A stretch of DNA of 64,000 nt from Gammaproteobacteria bacterium (GCA_029861535.1 JAOTZC010000004.1:55844-119843); one strand, 5' to 3'. Shown: positions 26,690 through 36,531, numbered from the stretch's first letter. Notes: generated by a model not told the origin, from the sequence alone. Numbers and translations: made by a program.

Positions 26690-27423
26690 GCGCCGCGCGC
26701 CTCGGACATCAACCGCTTCATGTCGCCGACGGCAACCGACAAACCATCGAAAATCGCGCGCGAAATAATCGCATGGCCGATATTGAGTTCAGCGATCTGC
26801 TCAATAGCTACGATGTCGATAACGTTCTTGTAATGCAGTCCGTGGCCGGCGTTGATGATGAGACCAAGACCGTGGCCATACTGGGCCGCCTCGGCGATAC
26901 GCATTAGTTCCTGGCGCTGCGCTGCGCCTTCTGCGTTGGCGTAGGTGCCGGTGTGCAACTCGACCACCGGAGCACCGACGGCGACCGCGGCGTCAAGCTG
27001 CGCCGTATCAGGATCGATGAACAGCGACGCCCGGATTCCAGCGTCTGCGAGTTGCTCGCAGGCTTCTTGAACGCGCTCCTGCTGGCTGGCGACATCAAGC
27101 CCGCCCTCGGTCGTTAGTTCTTCACGTTTTTCGGGCACTAGGCAGCAGTCCTGAGGCCCTGTTTTCACGGCGATTTCGAGCATCTCTCCGGTGATAGCGC
27201 ATTCGAGATTCATATGAGTCCGCAACACCGTCTTTATATCGTTGAGGTCGTGATCCTGTATGTGCCGGCGATCCTCGCGCAAATGCACGGTAATGCTGTC
27301 GGCACCGGCCTGCTCGGCGATGATGATGGCATCCACCGGACGCGGGTACGGCGTTCCTCGAGCCTGTCGCACAGTAGCGATGTGATCGATATTCACGCCG
27401 AGGAGAATCGCCTGCTTGCTCAC
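26686..27423 (-). CDS. pdxJ: Pyridoxine 5'-phosphate synthase
   Basis: PdxJ condenses 1-deoxyxylulose 5-phosphate with aminoacetone phosphate, the last ring-closing step of vitamin B6 synthesis. The 245-residue TIM-barrel protein has [23 protein letters not shown] near the N-terminus, the phosphate site segment [12 protein letters not shown] and the glycine-rich [10 protein letters not shown]. It is 12 bases from recO and coupled to acpS. The window therefore encodes the DXP-dependent B6 route. Confidence 0.97.
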   Translation of the reverse strand: MSKQAILLGVNIDHIATVRQARGTPYPRPVDAIIIAEQAGADSITVHLREDRRHIQDHDLNDIKTVLRTHMNLECAITGEMLEIAVKTGPQDCCLVPEKREELTTEGGLDVASQQERVQEACEQLADAGIRASLFIDPDTAQLDAAVAVGAPVVELHTGTYANAEGAAQRQELMRIAEAAQYGHGLGLIINAGHGLHYKNVIDIVAIEQIAELNIGHAIISRAIFDGLSVAVGDMKRLMSEARGA

Positions 27424-27435
27424 TATGTCTGTCTC

Positions 27436-28179
27436 TTAATTGGGGTCAGCTATTTTAGCGCGACGACGATGCAGATCGACCAGAACTTTGCGACTCTTGA
27501 GTTCTTTACCATCGAGATGGTGCGCGATCACACCGCGCAATAAGCGATTCGCCGCCCGAAGGACGTCGGTACTCTCGAAGCGATGTTCGCGGATATCCAG
27601 GAGCTCTTCACCTGAAAATATCATCGGCCCGGAGATACGGCCCACTTTGACCGGACCCTGTTCCACTCGATATTCGTAGCTGGCCGATGGCTCCAATGCG
27701 TCGTGTGTCGCGGCGTCGCGATCGAGGTTGAGCGCGTAGCCGAGCAAGCGCAGCAACTCAATCTCGAAGTTACGCAATACCGGCGCGGGTTCTTCGGCAG
27801 CGGCCAGCAAACCAACGGTTTGCTGGTATGCCGCGAATGCCTCAGGCTGGGCATCGTGGCGATGCAGAAAATGCAGGATCAATTCATTTAGGTAATACCC
27901 TGATAGCAGTGCATCGCCGGTCAGCGTCAGCGGCTGGCCGTCAACTTCGGCGCCGATCAACGTGCCCAGGTCGGATCGCATCAACCACGACATGCGCAGC
28001 GGCATAAACGGCCTCAATAGCCCTTTCAGGCGCGACTTATTTGAACGGGCACCGCGAGCAACGAGTGCAAGCCTGCCATAATCGCGACTGAACACATCGA
28101 GCAACAAGCTCGAATCGCGAAATGGACGATAGTGCAGCAAATACGCCGGATGCTGCTGGACGCGTCGTGTCGAACTCAT
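27436..28179 (-). CDS. recO: DNA repair protein RecO
   Basis: RecO loads RecA with RecR and anneals single strands in the RecF pathway. The 247-residue protein has the N-terminal OB-fold start YLLHYRPFRDSSLLLDVFSRDYGRLALVARG and the helical C-terminal domain (LSGYYLNELILHFL). No zinc-binding cysteines are present, as in E. coli RecO. The ATG overlaps the era stop by four bases. The order era-recO-pdxJ is conserved. Confidence 0.95.
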   Translation of the reverse strand: MSSTRRVQQHPAYLLHYRPFRDSSLLLDVFSRDYGRLALVARGARSNKSRLKGLLRPFMPLRMSWLMRSDLGTLIGAEVDGQPLTLTGDALLSGYYLNELILHFLHRHDAQPEAFAAYQQTVGLLAAAEEPAPVLRNFEIELLRLLGYALNLDRDAATHDALEPSASYEYRVEQGPVKVGRISGPMIFSGEELLDIREHRFESTDVLRAANRLLRGVIAHHLDGKELKSRKVLVDLHRRRAKIADPN

Positions 28180-29078
28180 ACGATTGGATCGATGCCGAGG
28201 GCTTGCAGGTCCTTTTCATTATCTGCCCAGTTTTGTTTCACTTTGACCCACAACTCCAGATGTACCGGTCCGCGAAGTTGCTCCTTGAGTTCAAGGCGGG
28301 CGGCTTTGCCAATCGCCTTCAGGCGGCTACCCGCTTTGCCAACAACAATGCCCTTTTGGCTATCGCGTTCAACCCAGATGATCGCATCGATTTCGAATGT
28401 GCGATCATTGGCCAGATAGCGCTCAACCTGTACCGTCAGTCCATATGGCAGCTCCTGATGCAGCATATGCGTCAGTTTTTCTCGGATGATCTCGGCGGCT
28501 TGAAATTCCTTGCTGCGATCCGTACGCATATGTTCCGGAAATAGCGGTAGCGACTCTGGCAAATACGCAGGGATAACGCCAAGCAATGCTTCGAGGTTAT
28601 CGCCTTTTTTTGCAGAGATCGGAATCATTTCCTCGAACTGATGTTTTTCGGCAAGCGATGATAGCGCGCCGAGAATGGCGTCTTTCGGATGAACGGCATC
28701 GACCTTGTTTAACAACGCCACTGCCGGAATACCACTGCTTTTGATTTTTTCAAGCACGTCAGCATCTTCTTCGGTCCAGCGCTTCGCTTCAATGACGAAT
28801 AGCACAAGATCAGCATCGGCGAGCGCATTTGCCGCGGTTCGGTTCATTATGCGATTCATCGCTTTGCCCGAATTGCGGTGGATGCCGGGTGTATCGACGA
28901 ATACGATCTGGGCTTGATCCGTCGTCAACACCGCGAGTATTCGATGCCGTGTTGTCTGAGGTTTGGCGGTCACAATGCTGACCTTACTGCCGACCAACGC
29001 ATTGATCAGCGTCGATTTGCCGACATTAGTCCGACCAACCACGGCAACGAAGCCACAACGAAAGTCCGCCGCGCTCAT
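28176..29078 (-). CDS. era: GTPase Era
   Basis: Era binds the 3' end of 16S rRNA and helps 30S assembly. The 300-residue protein shows G1 GRTNVGKST, G3 DTPG, G4 NKVD and G5 SAKKG, then a C-terminal KH domain with VVGKAGSRLKAIGKAAR. It overlaps rnc at its start and recO at its end by four bases each, so RNase III, Era and RecO are translationally linked. Confidence 0.97.
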   Translation of the reverse strand: MSAADFRCGFVAVVGRTNVGKSTLINALVGSKVSIVTAKPQTTRHRILAVLTTDQAQIVFVDTPGIHRNSGKAMNRIMNRTAANALADADLVLFVIEAKRWTEEDADVLEKIKSSGIPAVALLNKVDAVHPKDAILGALSSLAEKHQFEEMIPISAKKGDNLEALLGVIPAYLPESLPLFPEHMRTDRSKEFQAAEIIREKLTHMLHQELPYGLTVQVERYLANDRTFEIDAIIWVERDSQKGIVVGKAGSRLKAIGKAARLELKEQLRGPVHLELWVKVKQNWADNEKDLQALGIDPIV

Positions 29079-29758
29079 TTCGCAAGACTCTTGAGACGCT
29101 TTAACATGCGTTCAGCTGCCTGTTGCTCCGCATGCCGCCGGGAGGTCCCCATGCCAGATGCCGTGGCGTCCACACCGTTGACCGAGCATCGAATTTCGAA
29201 TTCTTGTCGATGCGCCTTGCCACTGACGTCGACCAGCTCGTAGTCCGGTAAACCCATCTGTCGTGCCTGCAGCCATTCCTGCAGGCGTGTCTTTGGATCG
29301 CGCAGATCGCCAGGATCCGGCAAATCGTACAGACGATCGCCGAATGCCCTCTCAATGACGTCTCGGGATGCGTCGAATCCTGCGTCGAGATATACCGCAC
29401 CGAATAGCGCCTCCAAGCTGTCAGCAAGAATCGACTCTCGTCGATGGCCGCCGCTCTTTTTTTCTCCGCTGCCCAGTATCAGGTGGTCACCCAATCCGAG
29501 CCCGGCGGCGAGATCCGCTAATGATGTGTCTTTCACGAGTGATGATCGCAATCGACTTAGATCACCTTCAGGCGAATTTGCTTGCGCGCGAAAAACGGCT
29601 TCCGAAATAACGGCACCCAAAATAGCGTCGCCGAGGAACTCGAGCCTCTCGTTGCTCTGCCCCGGCGAACTTCGATGGGTTAGCGCCTGCTGGAACAGGC
29701 CCGTGTCACTGAATTCGTAGCCCAGCGTATTTTTTAGCCAGCTTGACGCCTTGTCCAA
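29075..29758 (-). CDS. rnc: Ribonuclease III
   Basis: RNase III cuts double-stranded RNA, including rRNA precursors and hairpins. The 227-residue protein has the signature NERLEFLGDAILG with catalytic Glu/Asp, a second acidic segment (LADSLEALFGAVYLDAG) and a C-terminal dsRNA-binding domain (DPKTRLQEWLQARQM onward). It is 80 bases downstream of the DUF4845 gene. The long intergenic hairpins described elsewhere in this window would be potential substrates, but this is untested inference. Confidence 0.97.
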   Translation of the reverse strand: MDKASSWLKNTLGYEFSDTGLFQQALTHRSSPGQSNERLEFLGDAILGAVISEAVFRAQANSPEGDLSRLRSSLVKDTSLADLAAGLGLGDHLILGSGEKKSGGHRRESILADSLEALFGAVYLDAGFDASRDVIERAFGDRLYDLPDPGDLRDPKTRLQEWLQARQMGLPDYELVDVSGKAHRQEFEIRCSVNGVDATASGMGTSRRHAEQQAAERMLKRLKSLAK

Positions 29759-29838
29759 ACTTATCGCTCATTTATTGCGCGTCCACACGATGTGAACGGA
29801 GTTGCCGGGATTCACAAAGAGTCAATGGATCCCAGATC

Positions 29839-30228
29839 TTAGCGGCGTACGAGGACTTTTTTGTCGAAATGAACCATGAATGAGACGTTTGCAATAAACG
29901 GCGCCGTGTGTTCGTAGTCAGCACGGACTTCGAAACCACCATCTACTTTCGTCACCGAAACATTTTTGGCGTCAATCACGCCAACACTATCGACATCGAA
30001 ACGGCGCGAAATCGAGCTTCGAATCGCCGCTCGTGACGTCGCCTGACCGTCAAACTCGTCGCGCACACCGTCTATTACACCGACAATCTTCATATAATTG
30101 AGATACACGGGAGTCAGTCGAAGCGCGGCAAAAGCAAACAATCCGATAAACACCGCCAGGATGATCAATCCCAACGTGGTCATGCCCGCCTGCCGGGATT
30201 TCGGGAAACGATTTGCCTTGCCATTCAT
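29839..30228 (-). CDS. DUF4845 domain-containing membrane protein
   Basis: A 129-residue protein with a basic N-terminus, one membrane helix (about 16-40, TTLGLIILAVFIGLFAFAALRL) and a small outer domain ending VSFMVHFDKKVLV. The layout and the segment RQAGMTTLGLI recall pseudopilin-like N-termini. Function is unknown, but the gene stands between lepB and rnc in many gammaproteobacteria. A 120-base gap separates it from lepB. Confidence 0.85.
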   Translation of the reverse strand: MNGKANRFPKSRQAGMTTLGLIILAVFIGLFAFAALRLTPVYLNYMKIVGVIDGVRDEFDGQATSRAAIRSSISRRFDVDSVGVIDAKNVSVTKVDGGFEVRADYEHTAPFIANVSFMVHFDKKVLVRR

Positions 30229-30348
30229 AGCCGTTCACTCCGGTCAATCGCGGGTCTGAACATCCCGCACACCACAGCCTAATCCAATTTTAGCGGCCAA
30301 ATAGTGACTGAAACCACATAATTTAGACTCAAACCATTCAATCATGGG

Positions 30349-31110
30349 CTATTCGATGCCGGTTCCAATTCGGCCCCAGTCCGGCCAGGCAAGACCATCC
30401 ATATGCATCCAGACGAGGACGGCCTCACCCACGAGGAATTCCTCGGCAATGACGTCTACTTGCGGAAATCGACTATCCGTGCTGTTGTCTCGATTGTCAC
30501 CCATCATGAAAAAGTGGCCGTCCGGGACCGTGTAAACACCGTTCTCACGTGACTCCGGAAACAGCACTTTGATTTGATGACGGCGATCGAAGAGCTGCTC
30601 GTAATGCATCGAGCCATTACCACTTGCCACGGTTATTGGCGGCTCGACCTGCATCGTCTCGCCATTAATCGTCAAGCGGTGCCGGTCGTAGCGAATAACG
30701 TCGCCAGGCAACCCGACCACGCGCTTGATGTAGTTAATATTTGGATTCCTCGGTAAGCGAAATACGATGACATCGCCGCGCCTCGGCGCGCCGGTTTCGA
30801 GAACTTTGGTCTCGGATACCGGTAGCCGCAGTCCGTAGGAGAATTTCTTGACGAAAATAAAATCCCCCTGCAGTAACGTCGGCTCCATCGATCCCGACGG
30901 AATTCGAAATGGTTCAAACACGAATGAGCGAATAATCAAGACAAACAGCAATACTGGGAAGAATGACTGGCAGTATTCCACCAGCGTTTGGCGCGCATGC
31001 GACGATGACTTCCAGCGGTCGGCGCGCTGCCAGTAAAACTTATTGATCGCAACAACCAGGCCTGTAAAACCGGTAAGTACGGTTAATATCAATGCAAGAT
31101 TAAAACTCAA
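30349..31110 (-). CDS. lepB: Signal peptidase I
   Basis: LepB cleaves signal peptides at the outer face of the inner membrane. It has two N-terminal helices, the catalytic Ser in PSGSMEPTL, the Lys segment RRGDVIVFRLP and the MGDNRDNSTDSR box. I choose the TTG at 31110 (MSFNLALILTVLTG), giving 253 residues: GAGGG (31115-31119) stands four bases upstream and E. coli LepB starts at the same point. A GTG at 31131 is possible but has no ribosome site and overlaps lepA. It follows lepA closely, as is usual. Confidence 0.95.
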   Translation of the reverse strand: MSFNLALILTVLTGFTGLVVAINKFYWQRADRWKSSSHARQTLVEYCQSFFPVLLFVLIIRSFVFEPFRIPSGSMEPTLLQGDFIFVKKFSYGLRLPVSETKVLETGAPRRGDVIVFRLPRNPNINYIKRVVGLPGDVIRYDRHRLTINGETMQVEPPITVASGNGSMHYEQLFDRRHQIKVLFPESRENGVYTVPDGHFFMMGDNRDNSTDSRFPQVDVIAEEFLVGEAVLVWMHMDGLAWPDWGRIGTGIE

Positions 31111-31117
31111 GAAACCC

Positions 31118-32908
31118 TCACTTTTCGACACGCAGCACGGCGAGAAACGCCTCCTGCGGAATTTCTACAGATCCGACTTGCTTCATACGACGCTTGCCGG
31201 CCTTTTGTTTTTCCAAAAGTTTTCGCTTTCGCGAAACGTCACCACCATAGCACTTTGCGGTGACGTTCTTACGAAGCGCCTTCACCGTGCTGCGCGCAAT
31301 AATCTGTCCACCGATGGCAGCCTGTATCGCAACATCGAACATCTGCCGCGGAATCAATTTACGCATTCTGTCCACGAGTTCCCGACCACGGTGCTGCGCA
31401 TTCGACTTATGCACGATAATTGACAGCGCATCGACACGTTCTTTGTTTATCAGTACATCGAGGCGCACGAGCTGCGCTGGCTCAAAGCGCTCGAAGTGAT
31501 AATCAAACGATGCAAAGCCGCGGCTGACCGATTTCAAGCGATCAAAGAAATCGAGCACCACCTCGGCGAGCGGCATCTCGTACTCAAGCGAAACCTGCTT
31601 ACCGAGGTAGCGAATATGCTTTTGCACGCCGCGTTTTTCAATGCAGAGTTTCATGACATTGCCAACGTGATTCTGAGGAACCAGAATGTTCGCCGTAATG
31701 ATCGGTTCTCTGAGTTCAACGATTTCATTGACTGGCGGAAGTTTTGATGGATTGTCGATTAGCGACACTTCGTTTTTATTGTCCACAACTTCGAACACAA
31801 CCGTTGGTGCCGTCGTAATCAGTTCAAGATTGTATTCACGCTCAAGACGTTCTTGAACAATTTCCATGTGCAGCAGGCCGAGAAACCCACAACGAAAGCC
31901 AAATCCAAGAGCCGCCGAAGTTTCTGGCTCGAAATGCAGTGCCGCATCATTTAGCCGCAACTTCTGTAGCGCTTCGCGAAAGTTTTCGTAGTCCTCTGAC
32001 TTGATCGGAAACAAGCCCGCGAATACGCGCGGCTGCACTTGTTTGAAACCAGGCAGCGGCTGTGTGCATGGATTGCGCGTCAGCGTCAGCGTGTCGCCAA
32101 CAGGAGCACCGTAGATATCCTTGATGCCAGCTATGACAAAACCAACTTCGCCGGTCGCGAGCGCATTGCGGTCCGCCATTTTGGGCGTAAAGCTACCGAC
32201 ACGATCGGCATTGTAGGTGTCTCCGGTCGACATAACAGTAAATTTGGCGCCTTTGGCAAGCTCGCCATTCATGACTCGAACCAGCGATACGACGCCGACA
32301 TAGTTGTCAAACCAAGAGTCAATGATCAGTGCCTGCAACGGCGCCTCTGGATCGCCCTTCGGCGCCGATATCCGGCTGACAATTGCCTCCAGCAGCTCTG
32401 GTACGCCAGCGCCAGTCTTGGCGCTGACGCGAACGGCGTTCTGCGCGTCGATGCCGATGACATCCTCAATCTCAGCGATCGCCTGATCGGGATCCGCGGC
32501 AGGTAAATCGATTTTGTTCAAGACAGGCAATACCTCGAGACCCTGATCAATTGCTGTCGTACAGTTGGCCACGCTTTGTGCCTCGACGCCTTGTGCCGCG
32601 TCGACAACCAGCAGCGCACCTTCACAGGCAGCCAGCGAGCGTGAGACCTCGTAGGAAAAGTCGACGTGGCCAGGGGTGTCGATGAAATTTAGCTGATAGG
32701 TGTTGCCGTCGTTCGCCGCGTAATTCAAGCAAACGCTCTGCGCCTTGATTGTAATACCGCGCTCGCGCTCCAGATCCATGGAATCAAGCACCTGCTCTTC
32801 CATTTCTCGATCGCAAAGGCCACCGCAAATCTGGATAAATCGGTCAGCCAAGGTCGATTTTCCATGGTCAATATGGGCGATGATTGAGAAATTGCGGATG
32901 TGTTTCAT
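31118..32908 (-). CDS. lepA: Elongation factor 4 (LepA)
   Basis: LepA is a ribosomal GTPase that can back-translocate tRNAs and helps initiation under stress. The 596-residue protein has [13 protein letters not shown] (G1), [10 protein letters not shown] (G3), NKIDLP (G4), the EF-G-like domains and the LepA-specific C-terminal domain ([16 protein letters not shown]). The ATG at 32908 ([10 protein letters not shown]) is the start; the open frame continues upstream without family likeness. It lies 38 bases after the glutaredoxin gene. Confidence 0.97.
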   Translation of the reverse strand: MKHIRNFSIIAHIDHGKSTLADRFIQICGGLCDREMEEQVLDSMDLERERGITIKAQSVCLNYAANDGNTYQLNFIDTPGHVDFSYEVSRSLAACEGALLVVDAAQGVEAQSVANCTTAIDQGLEVLPVLNKIDLPAADPDQAIAEIEDVIGIDAQNAVRVSAKTGAGVPELLEAIVSRISAPKGDPEAPLQALIIDSWFDNYVGVVSLVRVMNGELAKGAKFTVMSTGDTYNADRVGSFTPKMADRNALATGEVGFVIAGIKDIYGAPVGDTLTLTRNPCTQPLPGFKQVQPRVFAGLFPIKSEDYENFREALQKLRLNDAALHFEPETSAALGFGFRCGFLGLLHMEIVQERLEREYNLELITTAPTVVFEVVDNKNEVSLIDNPSKLPPVNEIVELREPIITANILVPQNHVGNVMKLCIEKRGVQKHIRYLGKQVSLEYEMPLAEVVLDFFDRLKSVSRGFASFDYHFERFEPAQLVRLDVLINKERVDALSIIVHKSNAQHRGRELVDRMRKLIPRQMFDVAIQAAIGGQIIARSTVKALRKNVTAKCYGGDVSRKRKLLEKQKAGKRRMKQVGSVEIPQEAFLAVLRVEK

Positions 32909-32946
32909 GGTGTCGGAGGACCCGGGGACCGGCGCAGTATACCGAT

Positions 32947-33186
32947 TTATCCCTTTGCCGCGAGTGCCGCCATAACGATTCCGCGATCCAGCGTGAATTC
33001 GCACAGCTGAGTTCCCCGATATTCGACCACCGGTACCCGCAGACCGTACTCGGCACACCAGTCCTCGCACGAGTCGACATCGTGAACGACGACGTCGGCG
33101 TGACCACGAACCAAGTCAAGCAACTGTTCGACCAGCACTTCGCAAAGATGGCAGCCTTTTCGGCTGTAAACATCCAACACCGGCAT
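32947..33186 (-). CDS. Glutaredoxin-like (DUF836) protein
   Basis: A 79-residue thioredoxin-fold protein with the redox site CHLC (residues 12-15, in [12 protein letters not shown]) and the cis-Pro segment [10 protein letters not shown]. Members of this family often lie beside lepA or rse genes. It begins directly after the rseC stop (no gap) and probably shares the sigma-E transcript. A role in disulfide or iron-sulfur upkeep is likely but unproven. Confidence 0.85.
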   Translation of the reverse strand: MPVLDVYSRKGCHLCEVLVEQLLDLVRGHADVVVHDVDSCEDWCAEYGLRVPVVEYRGTQLCEFTLDRGIVMAALAAKG

Positions 33187-33621
33187 TCAGACAAGAATTT
33201 GCGGCGTAAACTGACGCAGACATTGGGAAGCACTGAGACGTCGGCGCACCAGCATGGCGCCAGCGGTGAGACCGATAAGCGCACTTACGGCAGCCACGAC
33301 ATCATCGTAGGACGCCCAGTAGGCAATTGCCGCTCCGACTGCCGCGCCAATCAACGGCCAGCCATACACAATGCTTGCTGCTGCGAGTATATTTCGCGGC
33401 GCAAGAGTCACGGCGACTTTATCGCCAATAGCGATATTCGCGTTCAATGGTACGGTCGCCTCCACCTGGCGCTTGCGCGCACCGGCACCAAACAGCCCAG
33501 CACCACAGCCTTTGCCTTCGGCGCAACGCGGGCACACCGGCGTCGAATCGACATCGACCAGTGCACGTCGATCGGGACCACTGCCGGTGATTGAAAGGAT
33601 TCTGCCCTGCGGATTAATCAT
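33187..33621 (-). CDS. rseC: SoxR-reducing system protein RseC family
   Basis: A 144-residue inner-membrane protein with an N-terminal four-cysteine cluster (CPRCAEGKGCGAGLFG, with Cys near 21-31) and two membrane helices (about 75-115). RseC modulates sigma-E and, with the Rsx complex, keeps SoxR reduced (known in E. coli). The ATG at 33621 (MINPQGRI) fits the family; the frame extends 24 codons upstream without likeness. It follows rseB by 106 bases. Confidence 0.88.
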   Translation of the reverse strand: MINPQGRILSITGSGPDRRALVDVDSTPVCPRCAEGKGCGAGLFGAGARKRQVEATVPLNANIAIGDKVAVTLAPRNILAAASIVYGWPLIGAAVGAAIAYWASYDDVVAAVSALIGLTAGAMLVRRRLSASQCLRQFTPQILV

Positions 33622-33727
33622 TGCTGAATTATACGGTTGAATTGCTGCCGTGGTCGCGGCCATTGTCGTAGCCCTTGACGCAGCAGTCTGCACCCCCCGG
33701 GCTTGGTGCCAACTCCAGGCGAATTTG

Positions 33728-34702
33728 TCAGCGGAGGCGCATCGACGATGCTACCTGTTCAACGGTAATAGCGGGCACTTCGCCCACCGCCGTAATACGA
33801 TAGCTGTCGATGACGGTACTGTAGGAATTGGAAGCTCCAACGCGACTGCGTTCCGAAACTTTCTTATTTGCATGCGCGGCAATGAAAACCGAAACATTGG
33901 CGAGCCCGTCGCTATATAAGATATGCGTAACGGCTTCATCGGTTCCGGGCATGACTTCCTGCTGCGCCGAGATCAGCACAAAACCGATCGGCAGATCAGT
34001 GCTCTGCCATACACTGTCAACCACCGGCGTAACTCGGCGTCGCGGCTGATTATACCATTTGAAGTTTTCGGTGCTGTAACTCGGCTTTAATGCACTCGCT
34101 TTTATTTTTCGTCCGAGGCTGATGTCGGCAAATTTGACCTGTTCGAGCGCCGAGCCGTCGTCGTCGATTAACTGTGTTTGCAATGGAAAGCCCGTATCAA
34201 CGTCCAGCCAGACGCGATGCTCATAGCGATATACGTCGTGCGGTTTGATCGCGAGCTCGACGGTTTCGCGGCCAGCGACCCGTTCTTTGGCGACTATTTT
34301 TACATCGTACTCGTTGCCGAAGCGCATATTGCTCGATGGTAGCGTCGAGAACAGCGTGCTCTGGTCATTCCATTCTTCGACCAGTACCGACTTTCGCGCT
34401 GGTAAAATGCAGTGCACTTCATTTCCGTTTCGAATGATTTCGAGTCCGTTGCCCTCTTGGGCGATTACCTTTTCCCGAATAACGCCGTCCGAGACCGAAT
34501 GAACGATCTTCAGGGCCTCGGCGCGACCATCCGATATCCTTATCACCGTGCCTTGATAATCCGTTGTCTGTACCGCACTCGACATTCGATCCAGCCAATC
34601 ATGCGGGCCCCGATCGGCGGCCATGACCGGCGCCAAGAATAGACAGTTGCCAACCAACGCCAGCAGCAATGTTACGGTCGAATGCGGTCCTGCCTTAATC
34701 AT
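33728..34702 (-). CDS. rseB: Sigma-E regulatory protein RseB/MucB
   Basis: RseB sits in the periplasm, binds RseA and protects it from cleavage until it meets off-pathway lipopolysaccharide or lipoprotein. The 324-residue protein has a signal peptide (1-28, ending VMAAD), the N-terminal LolA-like MucB domain (YQGTVIRISDGRAEALKIVHS) and the C-terminal domain (FVLISAQQEVMPGTDEAVTHILYSDGL). Its ATG overlaps the rseA stop by four bases. The four-gene order rpoE-rseA-rseB-rseC matches E. coli. Confidence 0.95.
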   Translation of the reverse strand: MIKAGPHSTVTLLLALVGNCLFLAPVMAADRGPHDWLDRMSSAVQTTDYQGTVIRISDGRAEALKIVHSVSDGVIREKVIAQEGNGLEIIRNGNEVHCILPARKSVLVEEWNDQSTLFSTLPSSNMRFGNEYDVKIVAKERVAGRETVELAIKPHDVYRYEHRVWLDVDTGFPLQTQLIDDDGSALEQVKFADISLGRKIKASALKPSYSTENFKWYNQPRRRVTPVVDSVWQSTDLPIGFVLISAQQEVMPGTDEAVTHILYSDGLANVSVFIAAHANKKVSERSRVGASNSYSTVIDSYRITAVGEVPAITVEQVASSMRLR

Positions 34703-35289
34703 TCTGTGTCGCTATCCGCCACTTCTGGTTGGTCAGTTTCATCGGTGGGTGCAAGCGGCGGCTCTTCATCTTGGTCAGTACTCTCTTGGCGCAGCTCGAA
34801 TGCTGCCAGTCGCGCGTTGATGCTGTCGGATGCGTGTGCGTCGTGTATGCGACGATACTGCCGCAGAATGTCATCTGCTTCGGGTTGGGTTGGAAAGTCA
34901 ACCGTATCCACAATGGCGTCAGGCGGCGTTACTTCAGGGGTGTCGACGTCTGTTACTTGCTGTAAACCAAGGATCCCGACAAGCGCCACCGTCGCCGCGA
35001 TTGCGATCCCGGACAGCGGGCGCAGCAGTCGATTCTTACTTGCCGCTATGTCGACGTGTCCGTCCTGCATCGGCTTTTCGCCGAGCTCATTTGCGACGCG
35101 ATCGCGTAACTCGTTCACACCACCAATCTGCTTTTCTCCGCGCATCGCGCGTCCGACCATCAGATACTCCGCGACCTGTTGCCGGAGCCCGGCATCCTGA
35201 CTTAGCCTGCGCAGCAATAGCTCCTTTTCGTTTTCCGGCAGCTCGCCGTCGACGAAAGCTGATAGTTGCATCTTGATTGCTTCGTTCAT
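34699..35289 (-). CDS. rseA: Anti-sigma-E factor RseA
   Basis: A 196-residue single-pass protein: an N-terminal cytosolic sigma-binding domain (LSAFVDGELPENEKELLLRRLSQD), a membrane helix near 100-120 (PLSGIAIAATVALVGILGL) and a periplasmic tail rich in Asp, Glu and Pro. Proteolysis of RseA frees RpoE under envelope stress. The ATG at 35289 is chosen because the domain begins there; the longer frame has no likeness. The C-terminal tail (last 40 residues) is unusually acidic. Confidence 0.92.
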   Translation of the reverse strand: MNEAIKMQLSAFVDGELPENEKELLLRRLSQDAGLRQQVAEYLMVGRAMRGEKQIGGVNELRDRVANELGEKPMQDGHVDIAASKNRLLRPLSGIAIAATVALVGILGLQQVTDVDTPEVTPPDAIVDTVDFPTQPEADDILRQYRRIHDAHASDSINARLAAFELRQESTDQDEEPPLAPTDETDQPEVADSDTE

Positions 35290-35339
35290 ATCCCACCACA
35301 CACGGGCTGTGCCCGATCTAATATCGGTAGTTTGGTCAT

Positions 35340-35915
35340 CTACCGAATCACTGAACCGACTTTCTTGGCAATCGCATCGCGTGCCCTGAAAATTCTCGAC
35401 CGCACTGTGCCCACCGGGCACTCCATTGTTTGTGCAATTTCTTCATAACTCATGCCATCCAGCTCGCGCAGAATGATCGCCGTGCGCAGGTCTTCCGGCA
35501 AGGCCTGAATTGCTCGCTCCACCGTTTCCTGCAACTCGCGGCCCATCGTCACGCTCTCGGGCGTGTCGGTGTCCTTGAGTCTCGCGTGCAGGTCATATTG
35601 CTCCGGATCCTGCAAATCGAGCTCTATGTCCATCGGCCGTCGGCGCTGTGCCGCGAGATAATTCTTCGCGGTATTCACAGCGATCCGATACAGCCAGGTA
35701 TAAAACGCGCTGTCGCCGCGAAATCTGGGCAATGCACGGTAGGCCTTGATGAAAGCTTCCTGCGTAATGTCCAATGCTTGCTCGGGGTCGCGCACATACC
35801 GCATCACCAAATTAACGATTTTGTGCTGATACTTGAGCACCAGCACATCAAACGCGCCTTTGTCACCTTTCTGGACTCGTTTGACAAGTTTTGTATCCGT
35901 CGATTCATTCGACAT
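35340..35915 (-). CDS. rpoE: RNA polymerase sigma-E factor
   Basis: A 191-residue ECF sigma factor very close to E. coli RpoE and Pseudomonas AlgU: LVKRVQKGDKGAFDVLVLKYQHKI at the start of region 2, then YIQEAFIKAYRALPRFRG-like region 2 and the region 4 helix-turn-helix LDGMSYEEIAQTMECPVGTVRSRIFRARDAI. It directs the envelope-stress regulon. A sigma-E-type promoter lies upstream, so it controls its own expression. The serine protease gene mucD/degP that often ends this operon is absent. Confidence 0.97.
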   Translation of the reverse strand: MSNESTDTKLVKRVQKGDKGAFDVLVLKYQHKIVNLVMRYVRDPEQALDITQEAFIKAYRALPRFRGDSAFYTWLYRIAVNTAKNYLAAQRRRPMDIELDLQDPEQYDLHARLKDTDTPESVTMGRELQETVERAIQALPEDLRTAIILRELDGMSYEEIAQTMECPVGTVRSRIFRARDAIAKKVGSVIR

Positions 35916-35961
35916 CCGGATGCGCCCGACGAGTCCTGCGACACAGCCGCTCGATGCCCAG

Positions 35962-35988
35962 ATAGACCGGGCATGCCGCTGAAAGTTC
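35962..35988 (-). promoter_or_regulatory. Sigma-E-type promoter of rpoE (autoregulation)
   Basis: On the minus strand GAACTT (35988-35983) is followed by a 16-base spacer and TCTAT (35966-35962), against the known sigma-E consensus GAACTT-N16-TCTRA. Transcription would start near 35955, about 40 bases before the rpoE ATG at 35915. The spacing is exact and the target gene is right. Confidence 0.8.
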
Positions 35989-36087
35989 TGTGATTTTTAC
36001 GGTTTTCATTGTTTTTTGTGACAGCGTCGATACCGCCGCCAAGCTGCTCTCGGTCGCGGGAGCTTGGCACGATACGCGCCCGGAATG

Positions 36088-36531
36088 TTAGCACGCTCCT
36101 ACTAGCCGGCAAATCACCTGAAAGCGGCGCCACTCCTTGTTTTTCCTGGGGTTACCGGCGATCAGCTCCCCCCAGCAGGCGCCGTCTGCGGCCCGAACGC
36201 GCAGCCACGCAAGCCGCGTGCCAATGACGCTGCCGGCGGCAAACGCAGCCGCTCGTGGTCCGCGGGTGGGCCGCATGACGTCGATTGAGCCATCACAATA
36301 CAGCCGATAGCTTAGGCTTTCCCGGTAAGCGCGCCAGCTTAGCAGAAGCTCGGTGACGACCATCACCAGCCATGCGGCCAGCAGCACGGCACGCCAATGA
36401 GCGACAAGCGGCAATAACAGGATCACCAGTGCACCGATCGCGGCGAGCAGCATGCCGCTGCCGAGCACCAAATAACGCAATCGAAGATTAGGCTGAATTG
36501 AGGCGGAGTACGTGGCGGATGACATCGGCAA
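36088..36531 (-). CDS. ygfX: YgfX/CptA-like inner-membrane protein
   Basis: A 147-residue protein with two adjacent membrane helices (about 22-65) and a C-terminal cytosolic domain containing RLAWLRVRAADGACWGEL and the terminal WRRFQVICRL, as in YgfX. In E. coli YgfX is encoded beside SdhE and was proposed as a toxin affecting FtsZ and MreB, a role still disputed. Its start overlaps the sdhE end by about 40 bases, and the exact start codon is uncertain. Being next to sdhE is the main support for the assignment, since the family is divergent. Confidence 0.7.
   Translation of the reverse strand: MPMSSATYSASIQPNLRLRYLVLGSGMLLAAIGALVILLLPLVAHWRAVLLAAWLVMVVTELLLSWRAYRESLSYRLYCDGSIDVMRPTRGPRAAAFAAGSVIGTRLAWLRVRAADGACWGELIAGNPRKNKEWRRFQVICRLVGAC

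Noticed and set aside
32884..33594. 236-codon plus-strand open frame
   Set aside because: It is antisense to the glutaredoxin and rseC genes, whose motifs (CHLC, CPRC) are clear.
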